Assembly (NCBI GenBank): GCA_041477005.1 | Contig: JBGOUJ010000432.1 | Coordinates: 1 to 6,769 of the forward strand | From: JBGOUJ01 sp041477005 | GTDB taxonomy: Bacteria > Acidobacteriota > Terriglobia > Bryobacterales > JACQDG01 | Direction: 5' to 3' | DNA: 6,769 nucleotides | In this document: one piece after another, positions 1 to 5,049 of the stretch | Layout of the letters: each line of letters opens with the position of its first letter | Position numbering within the stretch: the stretch's first letter is position 1 | Translations under genes and position numbers: made by a program | The notes under the pieces: model-generated | Told to the model about the DNA's origin: nothing | Seen by the model: only the letters and a program-made list of their open reading frames with translations | Databases searched by the model: none

Positions 1-1120
1 TGGCGGTCTCGTAATCGGTCACCGGCCCGGCGGTAAAGAAGAAAGTGAAGAGGGAGCCGACGCGGTTGATGGTGAGCGGCCGGCCGGCGGATCGCGCCGC
101 CTGGGCGATCCCATCGCAGAGCCGGGCGGCGCCTCGCTCTAGCTGGTCGTAGATCTCCGGATGCTTCTGGATGGTGCGCAGCACGGCCAAGCCTCCGCCC
201 ACGGCGAGTGGATTTCCGGAAAGCGTCCCGGCCTGGTAGACCGGCCCGAGAGGCGCCACCCGGCTCATGATGTCGGCTCGGCCGCCGTAAGCGGCGATGG
301 GCAGACCGCCGCCGATCACCTTCCCCAGAGTGGTCAGGTCAGGGCGAATGCCGAATCGCTGCTGCGCCCCACCCCAAGCCAGCCGAAAACCCGTGATGAC
401 TTCATCGAAGATCAGCAGCGCGCCGTGGCGCTCGGTCAGGCGCCGGAGCAGATCCAGAAAGCCGGGCGCCGGCGGCACGCAGCCCATGTTGCCGACGACT
501 GGCTCGACGATCAGCGCCGCGATCCGCTCCCCGTGGCGCCGAAAGGCCTCCTCGACCGCTTCCGGGGAGTTGAACGGCAACGCAATCGTGGTGGCCGAAA
601 ACGATGCCGGCACCCCGACCGAATCCGGAATGCCGAGCGTGGCCACGCCCGAGCCGGCCTTCACCAGCAGCGAATCGACGTGACCGTGATAGCAGCCCTC
701 GAATTTGACGACCAGCTCGCGGCCGGTAAAGCCGCGGGCGAGGCGGATGGCGCTCATGGTCGCCTCGGTGCCGGAGTTAACCAGCCGTACCAGCTCCATC
801 GACGGCACCGCGCCCCGGATCAACTCGGCGAATTCGACCTCGCGCTCGGTGGGGGCGCCAAAGCTAGTGCCGACGTCAAGCGTCTGGCGCAGCGCCTCGA
901 TCACGGCCGGGTGCCGGTGGCCGAGCAGGAGCGGTCCCCAAGAGCCGACGTAGTCGAGGTAGCGGTTGCCGTCGGCATCATAGAGATAGGCGCCGTCGCC
1001 GCGGGCGATGAAAACCGGGTTGCCACCGACCGCACGGAAGGCCCGGACGGGCGAGTTGACACCGCCCGGCATCAGCTTTTGCGCTCTCTCAAACAGGGCG
1101 TGAGACCTGGAGTGGTTCAT
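1..1120 (-). CDS. hemL: Glutamate-1-semialdehyde 2,1-aminomutase (HemL), C-terminus cut by window edge
   Basis: PLP-dependent cytosolic enzyme that isomerises glutamate-1-semialdehyde to 5-aminolevulinate, the last step of the C5 route to haem and other tetrapyrroles. The frame is open from ATG at 1120 to the window edge, giving 373 residues of a family usually about 425-430 long, so roughly 55 C-terminal residues are missing. Visible family marks are the N-terminal LMPGGVNSPVRAF (16-28), the PLP-phosphate region NSGTEATMSAIRLAR (115-129), YHGHVDS (144-150), the cofactor-ring aspartate in IFDEVITGFR (D239), and the Schiff-base lysine in TLGKVIGGGLP (K267, matching the known catalytic lysine of cyanobacterial HemL). 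The start is set by the family's usual N-terminus. No strong Shine-Dalgarno is seen, and the first 32 bp lie inside the 3' end of the upstream reductase gene in another frame, so translational coupling is likely. The identification is secure; it is not merely a generic class III aminotransferase. Confidence 0.97.
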   Translation of the reverse strand, partial: MNHSRSHALFERAQKLMPGGVNSPVRAFRAVGGNPVFIARGDGAYLYDADGNRYLDYVGSWGPLLLGHRHPAVIEALRQTLDVGTSFGAPTEREVEFAELIRGAVPSMELVRLVNSGTEATMSAIRLARGFTGRELVVKFEGCYHGHVDSLLVKAGSGVATLGIPDSVGVPASFSATTIALPFNSPEAVEEAFRRHGERIAALIVEPVVGNMGCVPPAPGFLDLLRRLTERHGALLIFDEVITGFRLAWGGAQQRFGIRPDLTTLGKVIGGGLPIAAYGGRADIMSRVAPLGPVYQAGTLSGNPLAVGGGLAVLRTIQKHPEIYDQLERGAARLCDGIAQAARSAGRPLTINRVGSLFTFFFTAGPVTDYETA

Positions 1121-2252
1121 GAGAAAAACTCGCGGCGATTTCCCACAGCGTCACGCCCAACTGACGCCACAGGCGGCTCTTCAGGCCGAGGTAGGTTTGG
1201 CTGCCGGCGAACAGGTCCTGCATCAGTTCTTCGAACTTCGGGCTGCGGCGGCAGAACTGCACCAGGCGCGTGGTGGCGGCATCGAGCAGAAAGCGGCCGC
1301 GATAGAATCTTCCGGCCAGGCGCGATCCCATTTCCAGATCGTCCATCACGCCGCGCCGCAGACGGCGGACGTAGTCAGCTACCGCACCCTCGCGGACGCA
1401 GCCGGCCAGCAGCTCAGCCGAGCGCAGGGCGTAGTAAAGGCCCTCGCCGGTTATGGGATCGACCAGCCCGGCGGCATCGCCGACCGCCGCCCAGCCCTCG
1501 CCGGCCACGCGGTTGCGCTCGAAGCTCGATCGCGCAAGCGACGGCAGCAGGTGGCAATAAAACCTTCCGTGTTCGGCCGGGATGCGGCGTTCGGCCATGT
1601 AGTCCTCGATCAGCCGCCGGAGCCGGGGCGTGCCTTCCGAATCGATCCGGCCGCAGATCCCGACCGACAAATGATCGGTACGGGGAAAGACCCAGATGTA
1701 GCCTTCCAACTGCTTCAGGAACTGGATCTCGAGGTGGTCCTGCTCGCCCGGAGCGTAGTAGCCGAGGGCCACGTAGGCGTCCTGCGGACCGAGGGTGGTC
1801 CCCAGGTGGCGCAGCGGATTGCGGGCGCCGGTGGCAAGCACACAAAAGTCGGCTTCGTAGTTGTGGTGCTTGCCGCGGAGCTGCCAGACTCCGTTGCAGA
1901 GCTCGGCGCCGATGACCCGATCCTGCACGACCTGGGCCCCAGCCTGGCGCGCGCGATCGAGCAGCAGGCCGTTCAGCACCTGGCGGGAATAGATGGCGAG
2001 CGGCCGCCGCAGGTGCAGGCAGGCTTGCTGGCCGTTCGAGGCCACCAGCACCGCCCGATCGACGAAACGCTTCGGCGCGTCACCAGACGCGAGGAACGAA
2101 TAGCTTTCGAGGGCCTTGGCCGTCAGGCCTCCGCCGCACGGCTTCTCCCAGGCCAGCTTCTCATCGATAACGGTGACTGGCAGGCCGGCCGCGGCCAGTT
2201 GCTCCCCAGTAAAGGCGCCGGCCGGGCCGCCGCCGAGAACGACGATTCTCAT
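1089..2252 (-). CDS. FAD-dependent geranylgeranyl reductase family oxidoreductase
   Basis: Predicted 387-residue flavoprotein of the geranylgeranyl reductase (GGR) family, which saturates double bonds in isoprenoid chains such as those of (bacterio)chlorophyll, archaeal lipids or menaquinone. Seen directly: an N-terminal dinucleotide-binding motif VVLGGGPAG (4-12) followed by VIDEK (28-32); the family motif EKPCGGGLTAKAL (36-48); an LATGAR segment (139-144); the core GYIWVFPRTDHLSVGIC (184-200); and the second FAD motif GDAAGLVDPITGEGLYYA (258-275). The frame stays open upstream to 2405, but ATG 2252 is preferred because the Rossmann motif normally begins at the second residue and an AGGTGA ribosome site lies 7 nt before it. 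The start overlaps the upstream stop as ATGA. The substrate cannot be read from sequence: a menaquinone side chain (MenJ-like) and a tetrapyrrole-linked prenyl chain are both possible, the latter suggested only by hemL downstream. The family call is firm; the substrate is not. Confidence 0.9.
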   Translation of the reverse strand: MRIVVLGGGPAGAFTGEQLAAAGLPVTVIDEKLAWEKPCGGGLTAKALESYSFLASGDAPKRFVDRAVLVASNGQQACLHLRRPLAIYSRQVLNGLLLDRARQAGAQVVQDRVIGAELCNGVWQLRGKHHNYEADFCVLATGARNPLRHLGTTLGPQDAYVALGYYAPGEQDHLEIQFLKQLEGYIWVFPRTDHLSVGICGRIDSEGTPRLRRLIEDYMAERRIPAEHGRFYCHLLPSLARSSFERNRVAGEGWAAVGDAAGLVDPITGEGLYYALRSAELLAGCVREGAVADYVRRLRRGVMDDLEMGSRLAGRFYRGRFLLDAATTRLVQFCRRSPKFEELMQDLFAGSQTYLGLKSRLWRQLGVTLWEIAASFSHEPLQVSRPV

Positions 2253-2674
2253 GGCGATTTCACCTGCGGATGCCCCCGCGGCAGCTCGGGCGCCGGCGGC
2301 GAGGAACCCACCGGCGGGTGGCCGCTGGGAAGATCGCCCGGGCCCCCTGACTGCGCGGGCGGCATCATCCCGCCGTGGGCGCCAAGCTGCGGCTCGACTT
2401 CCCATTCGCCGCCTCGCCGGCGCAGCGCGTAGTGCATCGACAGGACCGCCTTGGCATCGCTCTTGGCGTGGAAGACGACGTCGGCGTCGGCCCGGTCCTC
2501 GCGGATCCGGATTCCGGTCACCTCCATGTACATGCCGTGCATATTCAAGTTGGGCCGCGAGGCGAGGTAGCGATCGAGCGCCCGCCGCACGGCCCCTTCG
2601 TTCTCACTCCGGCGGCCGCAGGCGGCAGTACCAGCCAGCGACAAAGCGATCAGCAGCAGGAAGAGTTTCTTCAC
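2249..2674 (-). CDS. Small exported (lipo)protein with Pro/Gly/His-rich tail, function unknown
   Basis: Not recognised as a named family. From GTG 2674 it encodes 141 residues: a positively charged start (KK at 2-3), a hydrophobic stretch LFLLLIALSLAG (4-15) and a cysteine at 19 in TAAC. This looks like a signal peptide with an imperfect lipobox, since position -3 is Thr rather than Leu/Val/Ile; type I cleavage near the same site is the alternative. Residues 20-98 form a compact alpha/beta-looking domain with EGAVRRALDRYLASRP, then EVTGIRIRED, DADVVFHAKSD and EWEVEPQL. Residues 99-141 are low-complexity, with about 12 prolines in the last 41 plus glycines and histidines. GTG is chosen because it directly precedes the KK of the signal peptide; the frame is open far upstream, but that part only mirrors serS. 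The stop overlaps the reductase start by 4 bp (ATGA), implying co-translation and perhaps a linked membrane-side role, which is inference. Confidence 0.75.
   Translation of the reverse strand: MKKLFLLLIALSLAGTAACGRRSENEGAVRRALDRYLASRPNLNMHGMYMEVTGIRIREDRADADVVFHAKSDAKAVLSMHYALRRRGGEWEVEPQLGAHGGMMPPAQSGGPGDLPSGHPPVGSSPPAPELPRGHPQVKSP
2260..2265 (-). promoter_or_regulatory. Ribosome binding site of the GGR-family gene
   Basis: AGGTGA on the minus strand, 7 nt upstream of ATG 2252. It is the best Shine-Dalgarno match in the window and decides between this start and longer in-frame starts up to 2405. It lies inside the 3' end of the small lipoprotein gene. Confidence 0.65.
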
Positions 2675-2717
2675 CGTCCTACCATTATGGCGCAGGAATT
2701 GAGAAACTGAGTTGCTT
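2675..2717. promoter_or_regulatory. Divergent intergenic promoter region with a symmetric -10-like element
   Basis: Only 43 bp separate the divergent start codons of the lipoprotein operon and serS, so promoters for both must lie here or reach into the coding ends. The near-palindrome CCATTATGG (2682-2690) gives a -10-like CATTAT on the plus strand (2683-2688) and CATAAT on the minus strand (2689-2684). Transcription from it would start about 20-25 nt before serS and only a few nt before GTG 2674, making the latter nearly leaderless. No good -35 hexamer is seen on either side, so this is a weak prediction. Confidence 0.3.
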
Positions 2718-4004
2718 ATGCTCGACTTGATGTTTTTGCGGAACAACCTGGAAGCCGTGGAGGCGCGGCTGGCGCAGCGCGGGGCGCCGAGCGGCCTCGA
2801 CCGCTTTCGTGAAGTGGACCGGGAGCGGCGCGCCGCCATCACCCAAGTCGAGCGACTAAAAGCGCAGCGCAATACCGGCAGCGAGGAGATCGCCCGCGCG
2901 CGGCGGGAGGGCCGCGATACCACCGAGCAGCAGACCCGCATGCGCGAGCTCGGGGAGCAAATCAAGGCTCTCGAAGAGAAGGCCAGGCAGGGAGACGCCG
3001 GCCTGGAAGAGATCCTGGGGACCCTCCCCAACCTGCCCCACGAGTCGGTTCCCGCCGGGACCGGGTCCGAGCAGAACGTCGAAGTGCGCCGCTGGGGCCA
3101 GCCGCGGGAGATGAACTTCACCCCGCAAGCCCACTGGGACCTGGGGCCGGCGCTCGGCATCCTGGATTTCGACCGCGCCGCCAAGATCACCGGGGCGCGC
3201 TTCGCTGTTTACTGGGACGTGGGCGCGAGGCTGGAGCGGGCGCTCGCGAACTTCATGCTCGACGTCCACACCCGCCACCACGGCTATACCGAAGTGCTGC
3301 CGCCGTTTATGGTCAACTCGGCCAGCCTGTTCGGCACCGGCCAGTTGCCCAAGTTCGCCGCGGACTTGTTCAAGTGCGAGGGCCACGATTTTTGGCTGGT
3401 CCCCACCGCCGAAGTGCCCCTGACCAATCTTTACCGGAAGGAGACGCTGGAGGCCGACCGGCTGCCCATCAAGCTGGCGGCGTTCACACCCTGTTTCCGC
3501 AGCGAGGCCGGCTCCTATGGCCGCGACGTGCGCGGCATCATCCGCCAGCACCAGTTTCAAAAGGTGGAGCTGGTGAAGTTCGCCCGGCCGGAGCAGAGCT
3601 ACCAGGAGCTCGAATCGCTCACCACCGACGCCGAGGATATCCTGCAGCGCCTCGGCCTGCCCTATCGCACCATAGCTCTCTGCACCGGCGACCTGGGCTT
3701 CTCGAGCGCCAAGACCTACGACATCGAAGTCTGGCTGCCGGGCCTGAATGAGTTCAAAGAGATCTCCTCGTGCAGCAACTTCGAAGCTTTCCAGGCCCGC
3801 CGCGCCGAAATCCGCTACCGCCCCGACGCCCGCGGCAAGTCCGATTTTGCCCACACGCTGAACGGGAGCGGCCTGGCTATCGGTCGCACCTGGGTGGCGA
3901 TCGTGGAAAACTATCAGGAAGGCGGCGGCAGCGTGATCGTCCCGGAAGCGTTGCGTTCGTATCTGAACGCCGAGCGGATCACGCCCGCCGGCCACCTGGG
4001 ATAA
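2718..4004 (+). CDS. serS: Seryl-tRNA synthetase
   Basis: Class II aminoacyl-tRNA synthetase that charges tRNA-Ser with serine in the cytoplasm; a full-length bacterial type of 428 residues. The N-terminus MLDLMFLRNNLEAVEARLAQRG is typical. Residues about 30-100 form the charged helical coiled-coil arm (REVDRERRAAITQVERLKAQR onward) that binds the long variable arm of tRNA-Ser. The catalytic core shows TAEVPLTNLYR (230-240), class II motif 2 around CFRSEAGSYGRDVRGIIRQH (259-278) ending in FQKVE, FKEISSCSNFEAFQARR (346-362), and motif 3 LNGSGLAIGRTWVAIVENYQ (381-400). ATG 2718 is chosen over TTG 2712 because MLDL is the usual family start; only a weak TGAG ribosome site precedes it. The TAA shares its last base with the ATG of the DUF4258 gene, so serS is the first gene of a three-gene transcription unit. 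No unusual residues were noticed. Confidence 0.97.
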   Translation: MLDLMFLRNNLEAVEARLAQRGAPSGLDRFREVDRERRAAITQVERLKAQRNTGSEEIARARREGRDTTEQQTRMRELGEQIKALEEKARQGDAGLEEILGTLPNLPHESVPAGTGSEQNVEVRRWGQPREMNFTPQAHWDLGPALGILDFDRAAKITGARFAVYWDVGARLERALANFMLDVHTRHHGYTEVLPPFMVNSASLFGTGQLPKFAADLFKCEGHDFWLVPTAEVPLTNLYRKETLEADRLPIKLAAFTPCFRSEAGSYGRDVRGIIRQHQFQKVELVKFARPEQSYQELESLTTDAEDILQRLGLPYRTIALCTGDLGFSSAKTYDIEVWLPGLNEFKEISSCSNFEAFQARRAEIRYRPDARGKSDFAHTLNGSGLAIGRTWVAIVENYQEGGGSVIVPEALRSYLNAERITPAGHLG

Positions 4005-4318
4005 TGGCCAGTCTGGACATTGCGGCCCTCCGAAAGGCGATTCTTGAAGATCGGTATTTCCTTCGTCTGCACGCTAAAGTCCGGATGGGACAGCGAAAGG
4101 TATCGGACGACGACGTCAAACACGTGGTCGCGACGGGAGACGTTATCGAGCAGCATCCCCGCGCGCAGCCTTTCCCCAAAGCTCTCTTCATGGCGCGGGT
4201 TCGGGCAGAGCCGCTTTACGTCTGCTGCGGTTTCGACGGTAGCGAGGGCTACATCATCACCGTTCACTGGTATGATCCGAATAAGTGGATCGATCCGTGG
4301 ACTCGAAGAAAGAGCTGA
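4004..4318 (+). CDS. DUF4258 domain protein, probable toxin of a type II toxin-antitoxin pair
   Basis: A 104-residue protein that is almost entirely one DUF4258 domain. The diagnostic pattern is seen as LHAKVRMGQRKVSDDDVKHV (22-41), giving H23-x3-R27-x3-R31, then GDVIEQHP (45-52), a central PLYVCCGFDG (70-79) and the closing strand IITVHWYDPNKW (84-95). DUF4258 genes are often found beside small YgiT-type zinc-finger or other antitoxin genes and are thought to be RNase-like toxins; activity of this protein is inference from family and context. H23, R27, R31 and H88 are plausible functional residues. The start codon overlaps the serS stop (TAATG, one shared base) and has no independent Shine-Dalgarno of note, so it probably depends on re-initiation after serS. 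The zinc-finger partner starts 2 bp after its stop. A free-standing non-toxic role cannot be excluded. Confidence 0.88.
   Translation: MASLDIAALRKAILEDRYFLRLHAKVRMGQRKVSDDDVKHVVATGDVIEQHPRAQPFPKALFMARVRAEPLYVCCGFDGSEGYIITVHWYDPNKWIDPWTRRKS
4311..4314 (+). promoter_or_regulatory. Ribosome binding site of YgiT copy 1
   Basis: AGAG, part of a purine-rich run GAAGAAAGAG, lies 6 nt before ATG 4321 and inside the last codons of the DUF4258 gene. It supports this start and gives the zinc-finger gene its own ribosome entry, which would let the antitoxin be made more efficiently than the toxin. Confidence 0.45.
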
Positions 4319-4320
4319 CT

Positions 4321-4593
4321 ATGGGGCGCCACAGGAAGTGCGCGGAGTGCGGCGGCACGCTGGAAGAGAAAGCGATCAGCCATACCCAGCCCTGGGGTGA
4401 GCAGCTTTACCGCTTTGAGGACGTGCCCGCGCTGGTGTGCGTGCAATGCGCGGAAGTATGGCTGTCGGCGGAAGTCTCGCAGGCGATGGACCGGATCATC
4501 CGCACGGAGGCCCCACCGACGGGATACCAGAAGATCCCGGTCTTTTCGCTGGCCCGGCCAAAGGCCAAGAGCGCCGGCGCCGGCAAGGGGTAG
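4321..4593 (+). CDS. YgiT-type zinc-finger protein, probable antitoxin to DUF4258 (copy 1)
   Basis: A 90-residue protein with the YgiT/MqsA N-terminal zinc-finger pattern: C7-x2-C10 in KCAECGGTLEE and C40-x2-C43 in PALVCVQCAEVWLS, expected to bind one structural zinc. Between them is ISHTQPWG (19-26). After the finger comes a short helix SAEVSQAMDRIIR (49-61) and a KIPVFSLA strand (71-78), then a basic Gly/Ala tail. Unlike MqsA it has no C-terminal helix-turn-helix domain, so DNA binding and autoregulation are not expected from this protein alone. ATG 4321 is chosen over upstream GTG 4285 because an AAAGAG-type ribosome site sits 6 nt before it and the paralogue downstream has the same spacing to the first cysteine. 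It lies 2 bp after the DUF4258 stop, giving toxin-then-antitoxin order. The antitoxin role is inferred from neighbourhood and family. Confidence 0.88.
   Translation: MGRHRKCAECGGTLEEKAISHTQPWGEQLYRFEDVPALVCVQCAEVWLSAEVSQAMDRIIRTEAPPTGYQKIPVFSLARPKAKSAGAGKG
4336..4352 (+). repeat. Direct repeat from the YgiT gene duplication (left member)
   Basis: Seventeen bases covering the first zinc-binding CxxC of copy 1 recur identically at 4792-4808 in copy 2. A second identical 16-base pair is at 4531-4546 and 4990-5005, over the KIPVF codons. These pairs show a tandem duplication about 456-459 bp apart, not a mobile element. Confidence 0.8.
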
Positions 4594-4657
4594 AGACGTC
4601 ACCGGGAAACCAGGAGAATTTCGCTTCTGTTTTCAAGCATTTGGCTTGCCGACCGAG

Positions 4658-4685
4658 TGGACAGGCCGGTTTTGCGGGATAAACT
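4658..4685 (+). promoter_or_regulatory. Candidate sigma70-like promoter for YgiT copy 2
   Basis: TGGACA (4658-4663, five of six matches to TTGACA) is followed after 16 nt by TAAACT (4680-4685, four of six matches to TATAAT). It lies in the 183-bp gap between the two zinc-finger genes, which is visibly richer in A/T near 4616-4645 than the surrounding genes. It would allow the second copy to be transcribed apart from serS. The call rests on hexamer matching by eye only. Confidence 0.3.
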
Positions 4686-4776
4686 GGGATCACGGAGCAA
4701 GGCGAGGCTAAGGCTAAGGGTTCGGGGTGAGGGGGTCGATGTAATGGGTGGAGACAATACAGGACGGGGGGTAACC

Positions 4777-5049
4777 GTGCAGCCGAGAACGAAGTGCGCG
4801 GAGTGCGGTGGCACCCTCGAGCAGAGGGTCATCACCCACACGCAGCCGTGGGGCCCTCACAAGCTCTATCGCTTCAACCGGGTGCCCGCTCTGGTCTGCG
4901 CCCAATGCGGGCAAGTCTGGCTCTCCGCCCCGGTTTCGCGGTTGATTGACCAGGTGATCCGCAAGCCGCCGAAGACGAAGAAATTCCTGAAGATCCCGGT
5001 CTTTTCCCTCTCGGAATTGCCTCGGCGCCTCACTGCACGGCCAGCGTAA
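4777..5049 (+). CDS. Orphan YgiT-type zinc-finger protein (copy 2, paralogue of the gene at 4321)
   Basis: A second 90-residue YgiT-type zinc-finger protein, colinear with copy 1: C7-x2-C10 in KCAECGGTLEQ, THTQPWG (20-26), C41-x2-C44 in PALVCAQCGQVWLS, a helix APVSRLIDQVIR, and the same KIPVFSLS motif (72-79). By eye about 46 of the first 79 residues match copy 1, with one inserted residue after PWG; the basic tails differ. No DUF4258 or other toxin gene lies beside it. The start is uncertain. GTG 4777 gives the same length and cysteine spacing as copy 1 and follows a G-rich run (4766-4771); ATG 4744, preceded by GAGGGGG (4729-4735), would add 11 residues. The last 20 bp overlap the convergent surface-protein gene. 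It could be a spare antitoxin, an anti-toxin for a toxin elsewhere, or a diverged regulator; none of these is shown by the sequence. Confidence 0.82.
   Translation: MQPRTKCAECGGTLEQRVITHTQPWGPHKLYRFNRVPALVCAQCGQVWLSAPVSRLIDQVIRKPPKTKKFLKIPVFSLSELPRRLTARPA
4792..4808 (+). repeat. Direct repeat from the YgiT gene duplication (right member)
   Basis: Identical partner of 4336-4352, coding for the first CxxC of the second zinc-finger gene. Identity at both ends of the genes with diverged middles fits duplication followed by selection on the zinc site and the IPVF motif. Confidence 0.8.

Noticed and set aside
161..1915. Long plus-strand open frame of 584 codons antisense to hemL and the GGR-family gene
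   Set aside because: Arg/Pro/Gly-rich, repeat-poor translation with no domain; it mirrors two clearly recognised minus-strand genes in GC-rich DNA.
2253..2405. N-terminal extension of the GGR-family protein to 2405
   Set aside because: It would read through the 3' end of the lipoprotein gene, has low-complexity sequence, and places about 50 residues before the Rossmann motif; ATG 2252 has the ribosome site.
2675..3190. Extension of the small lipoprotein upstream to 3190
   Set aside because: That part is antisense to serS and would bury the signal peptide inside the protein.
2856..3995. 379-codon minus-strand open frame inside serS
   Set aside because: Shadow of serS, whose motifs are unmistakable on the plus strand; no family features in the antisense product.
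4573..4584. Perfect 12-bp palindrome GCCGGCGCCGGC near the end of YgiT copy 1, considered as a terminator
   Set aside because: No loop and no following T-run; it codes for Ser-Ala-Gly-Ala and is expected by chance in GC-rich sequence.
4706..4717. Two tandem GGCTAA units
   Set aside because: Only two copies of a 6-mer; no larger array or known function.
4657..4776. Longer N-terminus for YgiT copy 2 from GTG 4657
   Set aside because: Arg-rich, non-conserved translation absent from copy 1; it probably reads promoter and leader DNA.
4594..4776. Remnant of a second DUF4258 gene between the YgiT copies
   Set aside because: No HxxxRxxxR pattern or VHWYDPNKW-like ending seen in any frame by eye; a profile search could overturn this.
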